Shown: positions 1 to 8,443 of the stretch, piece after piece | How the letters are laid out: every line of letters starts with the position of its first letter | Numbering within the stretch: position 1 is the first letter of the stretch | Assembly: GCF_927312905.1 (NCBI RefSeq) | Contig: NZ_CAKMHQ010000012.1 | Location: 1 to 64,000 of the forward strand | DNA: 64,000 nt | Direction of reading: 5' to 3' | Origin: Candidatus Nitrotoga sp. 1052 | GTDB taxonomy: Bacteria > Pseudomonadota > Gammaproteobacteria > Burkholderiales > Gallionellaceae | Made by a program: the position numbers and the translations under genes | The notes under the pieces: model-generated | What the model was told of the DNA's origin: nothing | Seen by the model: only the letters and a program-made list of their open reading frames with translations | The model's database searches: none

Positions 1-395
1 ATAAAAAACAATATGTTACGCTGCCTCAAAACTCGAAGTCCGACAGTCTGCTAGGGTGGTACATTGCAGAGGTGGGCGGAGTCAAGCGCGCGGTATATTT
101 GCCTTTGGATGATGCTGTAAATTCGAGCATCAAAAAGGAAACGGTCATAAGATTGGTTCCAACCGCCGAGTTGACTGAAGTATTTACGACCGTGTCAGAG
201 TTGGATGGCAACTTGAAGTCCACGAATATTTTGCTTAAATCTCGTAAGGAACCCGGCAATTATTACCCCCCTAAAACTCCGTTCGACATCACATTGCCAC
301 ATGATCTTCCATCTGGACAGATTTATCTTGTCGTTGTTTCGGCGACTATGAATCCTGAAGGATCCACTATAGTAAGACTTCTCGTTCAGAAATGA
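1..395 (+). CDS. Hypothetical protein, 3' part only (5' end lies before the window)
   Basis: The reading frame is open from base 3 without a stop, so this is the C-terminal ~130 residues of a gene that begins upstream; the GTG at 72 is only an internal codon. I do not recognise the family. The visible part is mixed beta-rich sequence without membrane segments and ends in a short basic tail before the TGA at 393-395. The next gene starts 3 bases downstream, so the two are probably co-transcribed. No catalytic motif is visible. Confidence 0.6.
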   Translation, partial: KKQYVTLPQNSKSDSLLGWYIAEVGGVKRAVYLPLDDAVNSSIKKETVIRLVPTAELTEVFTTVSELDGNLKSTNILLKSRKEPGNYYPPKTPFDITLPHDLPSGQIYLVVVSATMNPEGSTIVRLLVQK

Positions 396-398
396 CCT

Positions 399-1547
399 AT
401 GCTGGATGAACACGATAAGGCCTCGCAGCCAGCAGAAAATGAACTCGTCAACTTAGATATGTTGATTAAGAAGCGTACGCGGGAGCTACGAGGCCAAGTG
501 CTTGCTAATCGATCGCTTTCTGAAGATGAAGTTCAAGAACTTGAACAGCTGGTAAGACTTAGCGAGATCGAGCATGCCGGGCTATCAGACCAAAAGCCCC
601 CTTTATGGCCCGTTATTGTAGTGTTCATGTTTTCTATGGTTATCGTCAGCTTGCTAGCCTTCACCCGTGTATCGAAGACGGACATTCAGGTGAATGTTGA
701 GACGACAGCATTCCAGTCTAGGTCAAAAGAGTCAAGCGAGATCTCACCCATGATGGTTTTGAGTGAACTTTCGGTTCAAAACGGTTCTGCGTTGTTCATT
801 GACGATGTCCCTTTACTTGACGCATCGGGAGCTGGCGATATTAGCGCAGTAAAAGTTCTCTCGGCTGCCAAAGGCAGCTCAGATATCTCGTTAGCCCCCT
901 TATTGGCAAAGAAGGATCAAGTAGTTGCATTCGAAGTGCCCGATCGGACACACATTTTAATCGAATATTTTGCTTCTCTTGGAACTGCTGAGGCTTCGTT
1001 ACGCGGTAGAACAACAGTCAAAACGGCGACATCCAACGAATCTCGAGTATTTTCAATACCGACGTTGCTACGGGTGCAGGCAACTGGCAGCCCTCTGGAA
1101 CTGAGGTTTACGCAGGAAGACGCCAAGAACAAGACTCTTCTACGTGGAATAGAACTTTCGTCATTAACGTTTAATCAACTCCATAGCCTAGCGAGCGATG
1201 AGGCGCACACTTCTTCTGTACTCATATCACCTATACTCGGAGGAAATCTGGTCTTAGAGGATGTTCGGGGCCGGATGATTCCTATTCAGGATGGAGAATT
1301 CGTCCGATTTGGCAATTTCAGGGGAGTAGTTCATTCAGTAAAAATAAAAACAGGACGGATTCTCCTTCGCGCAACAGGGACTGTCGATGCGATCGATTTT
1401 AGGACTGCGGGACGTTGGCGATCCATGATGCCAACGAAGTTGGAATACCTTAGAACTCACCACGAACTAAGTTTTCTCTGGGCAAGCTCCCTTTATCTGT
1501 TCGGACTTTTGGTCGGTCTGCTGAAGTGGTTACGATGGATAACATGA
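399..1547 (+). CDS. Orphan two-pass membrane protein, 382 aa
   Basis: Starts at the ATG three bases after the previous stop. The first ~65 residues are charged and helical. Residues 69-88 form a clear transmembrane helix, followed by ~265 residues of soluble, beta-rich sequence that would lie outside the cytoplasmic membrane. A second hydrophobic helix at about 357-380 closes the protein. I recognise no family. The stop overlaps the start of the following secreted protease by ATGA, so translation of the two is probably coupled. An anchor or regulatory role for the protease is inference from this context only. Confidence 0.6.
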   Translation: MLDEHDKASQPAENELVNLDMLIKKRTRELRGQVLANRSLSEDEVQELEQLVRLSEIEHAGLSDQKPPLWPVIVVFMFSMVIVSLLAFTRVSKTDIQVNVETTAFQSRSKESSEISPMMVLSELSVQNGSALFIDDVPLLDASGAGDISAVKVLSAAKGSSDISLAPLLAKKDQVVAFEVPDRTHILIEYFASLGTAEASLRGRTTVKTATSNESRVFSIPTLLRVQATGSPLELRFTQEDAKNKTLLRGIELSSLTFNQLHSLASDEAHTSSVLISPILGGNLVLEDVRGRMIPIQDGEFVRFGNFRGVVHSVKIKTGRILLRATGTVDAIDFRTAGRWRSMMPTKLEYLRTHHELSFLWASSLYLFGLLVGLLKWLRWIT

Positions 1548-3490
1548 AGATTTTGAGCCGACAATGGTGCGACAACATCGTGCGCGCTCTTACGCTCGTG
1601 GTTATTATGGTCGCGACAACGGACGCGAGTGCCTCCCGATCCCGGTACTATGAATCCCCAGAATCGCAGGTCCGATTAGACGTCGAGCGTTTGGTAGCTA
1701 TGGTGACAGCTGAATTCCCGTCCGGCGGGACTAGACTTGGGGCTGCAATCGCTGTGGGCATTGATAGTGAGGCAATATATCTCATAACTGCAAACCATCT
1801 TGTGCGTAAAATAAACGATGCGGGCATCCCAGAGATTGCCACGGTGCGAGTGGCCTTGCGAGTCGCCGATGACAGAAACCCAGAAGTCAGAGGTCTAGTC
1901 TTGCAAGAGACTAAGGCCCAAGAAGTGTCCGTCATGCCAATGTTTGTCGACACGATTAAACTGGACATCGCTGTCCTTCGAATGGTATTGAGTCCTAGGT
2001 ATCTCGAGATGATTCGCGGTTACCGTATTGATGTGCTCTCTCCAAGTGACGCCTTACAAGAGGACGATACAATCTACATGCTCGGTCAGCCACAAGGCCG
2101 ACATTGGAGGATGAATGGTTCGCCGGAGCGCCTTAAGCTCACTAGTGGCCCCCTCTATGAGTTTGAATCAGCTCTTTTAGATGCAGGACATTCTGGCGGA
2201 GCATTGCTAAACGGCGAGATGCTTATATTGGGCATGATACGCAGTGAAACTGCTCCATACGGTTACGCAGTCCCATTAGAAGGCGGTGCCGACTCGGTGC
2301 CTTCAGACAGGCCTGTGGATCTTTCCACAGCGTCGCTTCGTACCTTGCTTGAAATATGGCGAATTCCTTTCATCTTGCGCTCAAAAAGACCGCACTTGTC
2401 AATTGGAGTTGGCTTTGTCTGCATCAATAATGGAAGCGGGACATCCCTGTGGTGCTCGGACACTGTTCCGTGGCAACGAGTAGGGGTATCTTTCATTGGT
2501 GGGCAACGCCCTTTAGCGGATGAGCGGGTGCGAAACTTTGGGGCGGGCCGAGAACATCTTTGTGCTGTCACGGTTAACTCGGAAACGTTTTGCGTCGGAC
2601 GAGGACCTAATGGTCAGCTTGGAATACCGAGCAGCAATCGGTTATATTCGCTGCCAGTAGCAGTCCAAGGGGGGCCAGCGTTTATGACCCTTGCCGTAGG
2701 TCACTTACATACCTGTGGTCTCACAGCACGAGGCGCCGTCTACTGTTGGGGCGATAACACTCACGGACAACTCGGAGATGGCACTTTAGCCCCATCTCAC
2801 ATTCCTATCCGCGTTGCCGGAACGGAATATTTTCGTTCAATCAGCGTGGGAAGCAGCCACTCCTGTGGAATATCGTTCCAATACTGGTTGCTGTGCTGGG
2901 GTGATGCTCAAACGATAGGTGAAAGTAGAGGCTTTGTGGAAGATAATGATACATCCGTTCCCATTATATTGCAATTGACTTTGCCCACCAACAGAAGAAC
3001 CTTTAATTCTGGAGTGGTGCCGTCCACTCCACATGTCAGTTTAGTCGATTCTGTCAGCGTGGGAGATCGATACACTTGTGCCATCACCCCGGAAAGTGAA
3101 TTATTCTGTTGGGGCATAAATACCTCAGGTCGTTTGGGTCTCGGGCACTTGCACGATGAATCGAGACCAATGAGAGTCGGTTCCCCCGAAAAATTCCTAT
3201 ATGTTGCGACTGGCATGGGCGAACACACATGCGCAATGTCGACCACAGGTAAGATATTTTGTTGGGGCGACAATACATACGGGCAACTTGGAAACGGCAC
3301 ACGAATTCCAAGCCTCACACCGGTAGAAATACAAACAGAGCAGCGCTTCAGCTATCTATGGGTCGGTGAACGAGCGACATGCGCTTCAACTGACGCTGGC
3401 ATTATTTATTGCTGGGGCCAAATTGCGATCGATCGGCCCAGCCAAGAGCCCCGGCTGAAGCCTACACTGCTATTCGACCAGACTCGGTAA
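1544..3490 (+). CDS. Exported trypsin-like protease fused to a seven-bladed RCC1 propeller
   Basis: I chose ATG 1544 because it overlaps the upstream TGA (ATGA) and gives a normal signal peptide (hydrophobic stretch, then A-S-A at about residue 30). Residues ~45-265 carry the S1 serine-protease triad in order: His85 (TANHLV), Asp141 (LDIAVL) and Ser217 (GHSGGALL). From ~residue 290 to the end there are seven RCC1-type repeats. Each has a Cys about ten residues before a second Cys, usually in CWG, as in HTCGLTARGAVYCWGD. The regular cysteine pairing suggests disulfide-stabilised blades in the periplasm or outside the cell. RCC1 propellers bind protein partners; target selection by the propeller is inference. 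All three catalytic residues are present, so the protease could be active. Confidence 0.8.
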   Translation: MKILSRQWCDNIVRALTLVVIMVATTDASASRSRYYESPESQVRLDVERLVAMVTAEFPSGGTRLGAAIAVGIDSEAIYLITANHLVRKINDAGIPEIATVRVALRVADDRNPEVRGLVLQETKAQEVSVMPMFVDTIKLDIAVLRMVLSPRYLEMIRGYRIDVLSPSDALQEDDTIYMLGQPQGRHWRMNGSPERLKLTSGPLYEFESALLDAGHSGGALLNGEMLILGMIRSETAPYGYAVPLEGGADSVPSDRPVDLSTASLRTLLEIWRIPFILRSKRPHLSIGVGFVCINNGSGTSLWCSDTVPWQRVGVSFIGGQRPLADERVRNFGAGREHLCAVTVNSETFCVGRGPNGQLGIPSSNRLYSLPVAVQGGPAFMTLAVGHLHTCGLTARGAVYCWGDNTHGQLGDGTLAPSHIPIRVAGTEYFRSISVGSSHSCGISFQYWLLCWGDAQTIGESRGFVEDNDTSVPIILQLTLPTNRRTFNSGVVPSTPHVSLVDSVSVGDRYTCAITPESELFCWGINTSGRLGLGHLHDESRPMRVGSPEKFLYVATGMGEHTCAMSTTGKIFCWGDNTYGQLGNGTRIPSLTPVEIQTEQRFSYLWVGERATCASTDAGIIYCWGQIAIDRPSQEPRLKPTLLFDQTR

Positions 3491-4170
3491 TTGTCAATCT
3501 AGTTACGTGTAGTGAACTTAACGCTGCTTATAAAAGCGGCGAAACTTCAGGATATTTTTGTGCTGGAAGACTTAAGGTTCAGCGTACAAATAGCTCCAGG
3601 AAGCGTTTTGACTAGCGAAAAAGTAGCCTCGTTGACAAGTAGTTCAGGTTCGTTTTGCTCAACGGATTGCATCAGGGTCAGATGCGAAATGCTTCATAAT
3701 GCATCCGGATGTATGGCCGCTTCGGCAACACGAAAACCATATTTCTCAATTTCGTCTCGTTGGAGTTGGGCGCGAATACGTGAGTATGTCTAACAGAGGT
3801 GTTGCTGCTCTTGGCTGGGAAGTGTGCCGTCGAATTTTTAATTCTGCTTACAGGATATTGACAGGCGCTGGCACATGCCGAGAGGGACAGGTGACGGGGA
3901 TGAACACAGCAATGTGTTCAAGTTCGTACGCGATGTATTCAAAGCTATATATATGCGCCATGAGTTCATTGCGGCAGTTTTTTGGGTTTTGCGCGTGTCG
4001 TCGCTTACATACGTGCCAAACTGTTTATGCACTAGGACGAGATTGATGGCCTGCTCCACAACCGATACAGCCCACCATCTATCACCCATTCTCCTAAATT
4101 CGAATCGGGCCAGTCTCCTCCGCCTGCCAATGCTAAAATCAAACCGCTTTATTAGTCCGCATGTAACTTA
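3490..4170 (-). pseudogene. Decayed phage/plasmid replication gene A (GpA-type initiator)
   Basis: No long ORF survives, but the minus strand read in successive frames gives the expected order of a P2 GpA-like rolling-circle initiator. Around 4110-3990 there is MGDRWW followed by LVHKQFGTYVSD; near 3900 VTCPSRH; then KFDGTLPSQ; and near 3790-3700 SRIRAQLQRD followed by EKYGFRVAE. The last motif normally precedes the histidine-rich metal site of the nickase, where this copy has HPDAL and then a stop. Frameshifts and at least three stops interrupt it. The family call rests on my memory of these motifs and was not searched. Confidence 0.5.
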
Positions 4171-4360
4171 TTGATTATAATTGCGTGGTTGGCGACCCTT
4201 TGCGGACTTCGACTCTATTTACGAAAGAAGACAGAAGAGAAGAATAGCACTGAGAGAGTGGAATATGACTCTGAATAGCTGAGGTAGCCGAACGGCGAAG
4301 TCCACAAAGCTACTAAAGAACCCTCACAAGTGCGCGCGCGTTGGCGCAAACAGGCAAGAA

Positions 4361-4427
4361 AAACCCCCAACCGAGAACGGTTGAGGTTTGAGTATTGGTG
4401 GTGGGGCGGCACCCCGCCTCCCACCAC
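4361..4427. other. Two adjacent strong hairpins, possible structured RNA or replication-control region
   Basis: Hairpin 1 (4361-4389) pairs AAACC..CAACCG with CGGTTG..GGTTT around an AGAA tetraloop. Hairpin 2 (4397-4427) pairs GGTGGTGGGGCGG with CCGCCTCCCACC with a small bulge. They lie about 200 bases upstream (on the minus strand) of the decayed replication gene, where origins and copy-control RNAs are often found. No T-tract follows on either strand, so simple terminators are less likely. Apart from these hairpins I see no gene in 4170-4640. Confidence 0.4.
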
Positions 4428-4645
4428 GTCAACTCAACTCTTTCGGGTTTGTACAAGCTGCACGGACAATTGCGGAAAGCACCCGCACCAGCAGCCAGCC
4501 TATGAGATGCATCTTGATTAGTTTACCCTTAACTATGCTTGATCTTTTCAAAGGCAACCATGTGATGCAGTCTCATACCGTAGTCATCTTTCATAATCTC
4601 CACAATGTATTCTCAACTAATAACTTTAATCTCTGCGGGTAAATT

Positions 4646-4727
4646 CCCCGCCGCTTGCGACGCATAGATAACATTGCAATGAAAATCTATGATTTTCGAG
4701 CAATTCATCACAATACCCCGCCGCTTG
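4646..4727. repeat. Diverged CCCCGCCGCTTG repeat pair with a central hairpin
   Basis: CCCCGCCGCTTG occurs at 4646-4657 and again at 4716-4727. Between them is a perfect 7-bp inverted repeat (GAAAATC, TAT, GATTTTC at 4681-4697). The second copy runs on into GGGGCGAGG and can fold on itself. The unit resembles REP-like palindromic elements found between genes. Its function is unknown. Confidence 0.35.
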
Positions 4728-4754
4728 GGGCGAGGCGATTTATTGAGAGAAACG

Positions 4755-5015
4755 ATGATGAGATGTCGCATATCGATACAACCTTATAGGTTCTCTGTTG
4801 CAGTTATGGTGCTAATCATGTTGAACGGTTGTTCCACGACGGCTGAATACAAAAAGCCAATCAGCGATTTCTAGAATGGATCTTCAGTTGTTACGGAAAG
4901 TGCTGGTGTCGACATTACCCAATTGAATTAAACACAAAGGGATGCATATATAGACCGGCAGGTAATTGAAGCTAGTCAAATAAAATTATCTGAGGTTAGA
5001 AAAGTGCAGGTGTGA
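4755..5015 (+). pseudogene. Small lipoprotein gene broken by two nonsense codons
   Basis: ATG 4755 is preceded by a GA-rich segment (gagagaaacg) and opens a 39-residue lipoprotein leader with a lipobox (LNGC followed by STT). The frame meets TAG at 4872, continues with convincing coding sequence, meets TAA at 4929, continues through an amphipathic segment (RDAYIDRQVIEASQIKL) and stops at TGA 5013. Both internal stops are one base from Gln or Lys codons. Read through, it would be about 86 residues. I infer a pseudogene; the short 39-residue product alone could still be made. Confidence 0.5.
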
Positions 5016-5267
5016 CAAACTTTGCCCTGATGAGTTCTTTCATTATTGTAATAATTAAGCCAACCTCATAGATCTTTCTGAAAGGTTTCCACATCGGCAT
5101 AAAAAATTTCTCGGAATGGGACTTAGTAAAATATCCGCACATTACTTTGGAGAAGCATTCGCATATAACGTTAGTCTGTGAGGGGGCATCGCCTTGGTTT
5201 TAGTATAAGTCGATGTCATTGAAAATAGATTATATCTTCATATATTTGCGCGTTGTGAACTTCCACT

Positions 5268-5741
5268 TTATAACATTGCTGCTTGAAAATGCATAAAATC
5301 ATAGTTGCGAGAATCTCCCATATTTACCCAGCCTTCGTTTGCGAAAATCGTAATGACTTCTTTGGGCATGGTGGCTTGAGTACGGGGCATAGTCAGCGTG
5401 TTGTGATCTGGATCAAGATCAATAGCAGTCCCCCAACTATGGATGCTCCAATTGGTTCCGCCACGTACTTTTCGCACATTCAGACACCCGCCGAAAAGAT
5501 CCATGCGCGCCTTACCTATTTCCTCTATGCTTCCGTAAAGCGCAAAGATGTCGGACAGGATTTTTCCAAGGCTGTCATGCACCTTGGCATGACAAGAAAT
5601 GCTGTTCACTGTTTTAGAAGTGTCCCATGCCAAGCGCATTGGGTAAGGCAGTGCAAGTCTCATTTGATTTTCGCCAATATTTCCATAGAAAGCGATCATG
5701 GATGAAAAATTTTGCCTAGGCCAATTGTTCACCATTACCAA
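5268..5741 (-). CDS. M15-family (D-Ala-D-Ala carboxypeptidase/endolysin-like) peptidase
   Basis: This 157-residue protein has the zinc-site pattern of VanY/endolysin-type M15 peptidases: His101 and Asp108 in SIHSWGTAIDLDPD, and a later His151 in DFMHF. Members cleave peptide cross-links of peptidoglycan. No signal peptide is evident, so export would need a holin-like route or the upstream membrane partner. Its start (5741) overlaps the end of the upstream membrane-protein gene (5735) by 7 bases, which implies a two-gene operon. The N-terminal third is unrecognised. The fold call is fairly secure; the substrate is inferred. Confidence 0.7.
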   Translation of the reverse strand: MVMVNNWPRQNFSSMIAFYGNIGENQMRLALPYPMRLAWDTSKTVNSISCHAKVHDSLGKILSDIFALYGSIEEIGKARMDLFGGCLNVRKVRGGTNWSIHSWGTAIDLDPDHNTLTMPRTQATMPKEVITIFANEGWVNMGDSRNYDFMHFQAAML

Positions 5742-6766
5742 CGCTCCCCTAGTTGAACCGGCCTGTAACTCTCGTCGGTCTTATTAAGATTACTGTGTAA
5801 GTTCACAATTGCATTGCGCTCATCAACAATTTCTGATGATTGCTGGATGGGTTGAAATGTGTTAATTGTTATTGGAGAGTTTGGGGTTGATGGCTCTGTC
5901 TGGTTTGACTGATTCGGTTTGACTCCAGTACCACGGACGCGAATCAGTCGTTGCAATAGATCGAACCAGAACGGCGCTCCAAAAAGAGCTGCCGATGCCG
6001 TTAACAACCAACCTATTAATTGAACATAGGAACCTTTATCAGTCAAAGCGTCCCAGTGAAATTTCGGACTAGCATCCGGCCAACCGATAGGCATTTTCTT
6101 AAGTTCATCAAAGATTTCTTTAATGTCCGTCCCGACTTGGGTCGAAATACCGGATGGTAAATTGATCTTTGCCGCAATTCCAGGATGTTCCCAAAGAGTC
6201 TTGAAAAGATGGATACTATCGATATTGAAGAGAAAGGCAATTCCCAATGAGATTAAAAAGCAATACACTTGGGTGTGGCGCTTATAGTTACCGGATACTC
6301 GATCCATTCCCGCATCAAACCAATCTGCCAGTTGCGTGTGTAAATTCTCAATGTCTCCCGATGCTCGAGCATACATGCCTTGAAGTAATTTTTTTAATTG
6401 AGTGTCTTGTATCGCGTTGATATCATCACCTAGTTTTTGGAAATTACCCGGTATGGTTTGTATTGCATCAATAAATGAAATGGCAAAATCTTTTGGTTTG
6501 ATATAAGACGGCTTACTCTTAAGGTCTTTTTCAGATTTTGCCGTTCCAGGGGCTATTGGATTCACTAATGGGTGGTTGTATATGTTAAGCGCAAGGCCAT
6601 CAAACTTTGGGTCATTGAGGATGGCCTTGATTCCTTCCAAAAGTGTCCGCGAGCGAAGTTTCAATGCTGATGCAATGGCTTCGTTGATTGAGCTAGCGAT
6701 GAGAGCGACAGAGGCAAAACAAAAAATTAGTCCAATCGCGACTTCCAAAACGGTACTATCTAACAT
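5735..6766 (-). CDS. Orphan integral membrane protein paired with an M15 peptidase
   Basis: 343 residues with hydrophobic segments at about 7-27, 160-182 and 245-270. A helical soluble domain lies between the first two, a second one (with KINLPSG) between the last two, and the C-terminal tail is polar and rich in Asn, Pro and Ser. The N terminus (TVLEVAIGLIFCFASVAL, then a short charged loop) resembles small conserved membrane proteins that I cannot name. It overlaps the M15 peptidase gene by 7 bases, so the pair probably acts together at the envelope. Substrate handling or release of the peptidase is a guess. Confidence 0.6.
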   Translation of the reverse strand: MLDSTVLEVAIGLIFCFASVALIASSINEAIASALKLRSRTLLEGIKAILNDPKFDGLALNIYNHPLVNPIAPGTAKSEKDLKSKPSYIKPKDFAISFIDAIQTIPGNFQKLGDDINAIQDTQLKKLLQGMYARASGDIENLHTQLADWFDAGMDRVSGNYKRHTQVYCFLISLGIAFLFNIDSIHLFKTLWEHPGIAAKINLPSGISTQVGTDIKEIFDELKKMPIGWPDASPKFHWDALTDKGSYVQLIGWLLTASAALFGAPFWFDLLQRLIRVRGTGVKPNQSNQTEPSTPNSPITINTFQPIQQSSEIVDERNAIVNLHSNLNKTDESYRPVQLGERW

Positions 6767-6883
6767 GTAATCCCCTTTAAACAGAAACTGTTACTTGCGA
6801 AGATTCCCGTCTTTGCAGAAATCCATTTTCTTGGTTAGTATATCTTCTACTCCACCACACTTCTTCCCACTACTTCACTACCC

Positions 6884-7069
6884 TTACCGTCCACAAGTCA
6901 TCACAAAATTTCCATCAACCAGATAGGCTTCTGCGGCTACAAAGCGAAATGTCACTGAATCGTGGGTAGTGTTCTCCAGCTTACGACATGAAAACACGCC
7001 CGTGGCGTAGCTATAAACCAGACCAGAATAGACATCACAGTAATGCGTGATACGACGGCGCACTTCCAC
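6884..7069 (-). other. Short unrecognised ORF, possible gene tail
   Basis: A 61-codon frame (GTG start) with coding-like composition and three cysteines, ending in VMTCGR. An in-frame stop lies ten codons upstream and there is no good ribosome binding site, so it may be the surviving 3' end of a lost gene. No function can be suggested. The flanks (6767-6883 and 7070-7285) hold nothing recognisable. Confidence 0.25.
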
Positions 7070-7285
7070 TGGTATCGTAGGCGCGTTTTATGTGCTTCAA
7101 TTCCCGTCGTTCGACGATTTAAACGATAAATCGTGCTAAGTGATGTTCCAGTAGCCCGTCGTTCATAGAAGGCGGGAACAAGTAGTTTATGTCACGTGTG
7201 ATTGACTTAAATCGGCTCACGAAATGACACGTAATATATTGATATATAATAAGTATACAATTTTATAATTGCAGCTTATTGTTTT

Positions 7286-7528
7286 TTAGTAGGTAAGACC
7301 GACAGGACTGCTAGCATCTGCGATAATACACTTTCGGCGATGATATACCTCAATCGTGACGACTGTAACACGCACGCCCAGTTCGGCGAAGCGATTGGCA
7401 TCGAGTAATAGCGCTTGCCCACGTCGACGTGTAGTCGATGCCGACACGGACGATTTGCCTTCGTCTGTGCGAATATTCAGCCACAGGACTTCCACCTGCG
7501 GAGTTGCCATGCACGGCGCACCATTCAA
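7286..7528 (-). CDS. Small unrecognised protein downstream of a membrane protein
   Basis: The 80-codon frame begins with TTG at 7528, overlapping the stop (7525-7527) of the upstream membrane-protein gene; an internal ATG follows at codon 7. It has coding-like composition (VEVLWLNIRTDEGKSS, VRVTVVTIEVYHRRK) and no membrane segment. It could be a translationally coupled small subunit or a remnant. I do not recognise it. Confidence 0.35.
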   Translation of the reverse strand: MNGAPCMATPQVEVLWLNIRTDEGKSSVSASTTRRRGQALLLDANRFAELGVRVTVVTIEVYHRRKCIIADASSPVGLTY

Positions 7529-8085
7529 GGTGAGGAGTGCACCGATTTTGGCACATCCCGCTCGATCGACTTGTTGGGCGGAATGACAGTTACGGGTTCT
7601 TGGTTTTCCTTGTACTGTGCCCGCAGCTTAATTAACCTCTCCTCCTTTAGAACCTCGAGGTAGACCTTTTCATACTCCAATAAATACTCATTATATTCTC
7701 TGTCAGATTTGTCTCTTTCATTTCTGTAACTTCCGCCAATACTCAATCCAGCCAGACAACATACAATTAGTAAAATAATCGCATATGGAATGTGATTTCT
7801 CCATTCTCTGAGAGATTCTTTGCCAAATAAATAAGATAGGAGGGCAGTAACAATGCCAAGCAATCCAGTCAGTAATCCTTGGACAATTGACTCACGGCTA
7901 ACCCCAGCGATTAAACCTGTAACACCACCAAGCAAACCGAAAGCCATCAGAAACACTGCGTAACCCTTAACTCGTGAGGCGACAGTAAATCGAATTGTAA
8001 GTACGGATACTCCCCACAGGATTACGACAGTCACCATTACCGGGAGGAATAAATGGGTTAGCGACAAGACAATTGACTGGAGCAT
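7525..8085 (-). CDS. Orphan four-helix membrane protein, 186 aa
   Basis: Four hydrophobic helices lie at about 12-33, 43-65, 70-90 and 98-118, the middle two rich in Gly and Leu. A charged, probably coiled-coil tail follows (about 119-186) with many Glu, Arg and Tyr. The protein starts 8 bases after the upstream exported-protein gene, so they form an operon. The family is not recognised. The helical hairpin pattern with a long cytoplasmic tail would suit a small channel or an anchor, but this is only a guess. Confidence 0.6.
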   Translation of the reverse strand: MLQSIVLSLTHLFLPVMVTVVILWGVSVLTIRFTVASRVKGYAVFLMAFGLLGGVTGLIAGVSRESIVQGLLTGLLGIVTALLSYLFGKESLREWRNHIPYAIILLIVCCLAGLSIGGSYRNERDKSDREYNEYLLEYEKVYLEVLKEERLIKLRAQYKENQEPVTVIPPNKSIERDVPKSVHSSP

Positions 8086-8092
8086 TTCCTAA

Positions 8093-8443
8093 TTAATTTT
8101 GCGCGGGAACAGTGTTGTTATTTCGGTAACTCTCTATGCCCTTTTTATAAAGATCCAATCCTTCCTTGTAGTCTCTCAAGTTGTTCGACGAGGGTCCTTG
8201 CTGCCTAAATCGTTCTAGATTTATTCGATAAGACTCTAAATCCTTCCGGTACTCTTCCTTTCCAGCGGGCATCCAATTTGGACCGACTGGACCATTAGGA
8301 GACTTTGGCTTGGGATTGATTGGCTGTGAAGCAGGCTTGCTAGAAGGAGTCTGAGCATTGCTCTGAGGTTCAGCGCATAGTGGGTGAGCACCATACGACA
8401 AAAATATCATACACGTAAACAAAAATAATGCACCGCGATTCAT
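8093..8443 (-). CDS. Small exported Pro/Tyr-rich protein
   Basis: 116 residues with a signal peptide at 1-24 (hydrophobic FLFTCMIFLSYGAH, cleavage after C-A). The mature part has a Ser/Pro/Asn-rich spacer and then a 55-residue charged helical region with repeated SYR and YK patterns. It sits upstream of and close to the four-helix membrane protein. A good GA-rich ribosome binding site (gaga) precedes the ATG. Function unknown; likely periplasmic. Confidence 0.55.
   Translation of the reverse strand: MNRGALFLFTCMIFLSYGAHPLCAEPQSNAQTPSSKPASQPINPKPKSPNGPVGPNWMPAGKEEYRKDLESYRINLERFRQQGPSSNNLRDYKEGLDLYKKGIESYRNNNTVPAQN

Noticed and set aside
3512-4046. Plus-strand ORFs of 93 and 115 aa
   Set aside because: They are antisense shadows of the decayed replication gene on the minus strand.
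4361-4427. tRNA or other known RNA gene
   Set aside because: The hairpins do not make a cloverleaf and no T-loop or anticodon arm can be found. I found no tRNA, rRNA or CRISPR array in the window.
4215-4642. Several 60-84 aa ORFs on both strands
   Set aside because: They pass through perfect hairpins and repeats and lack protein-like composition.
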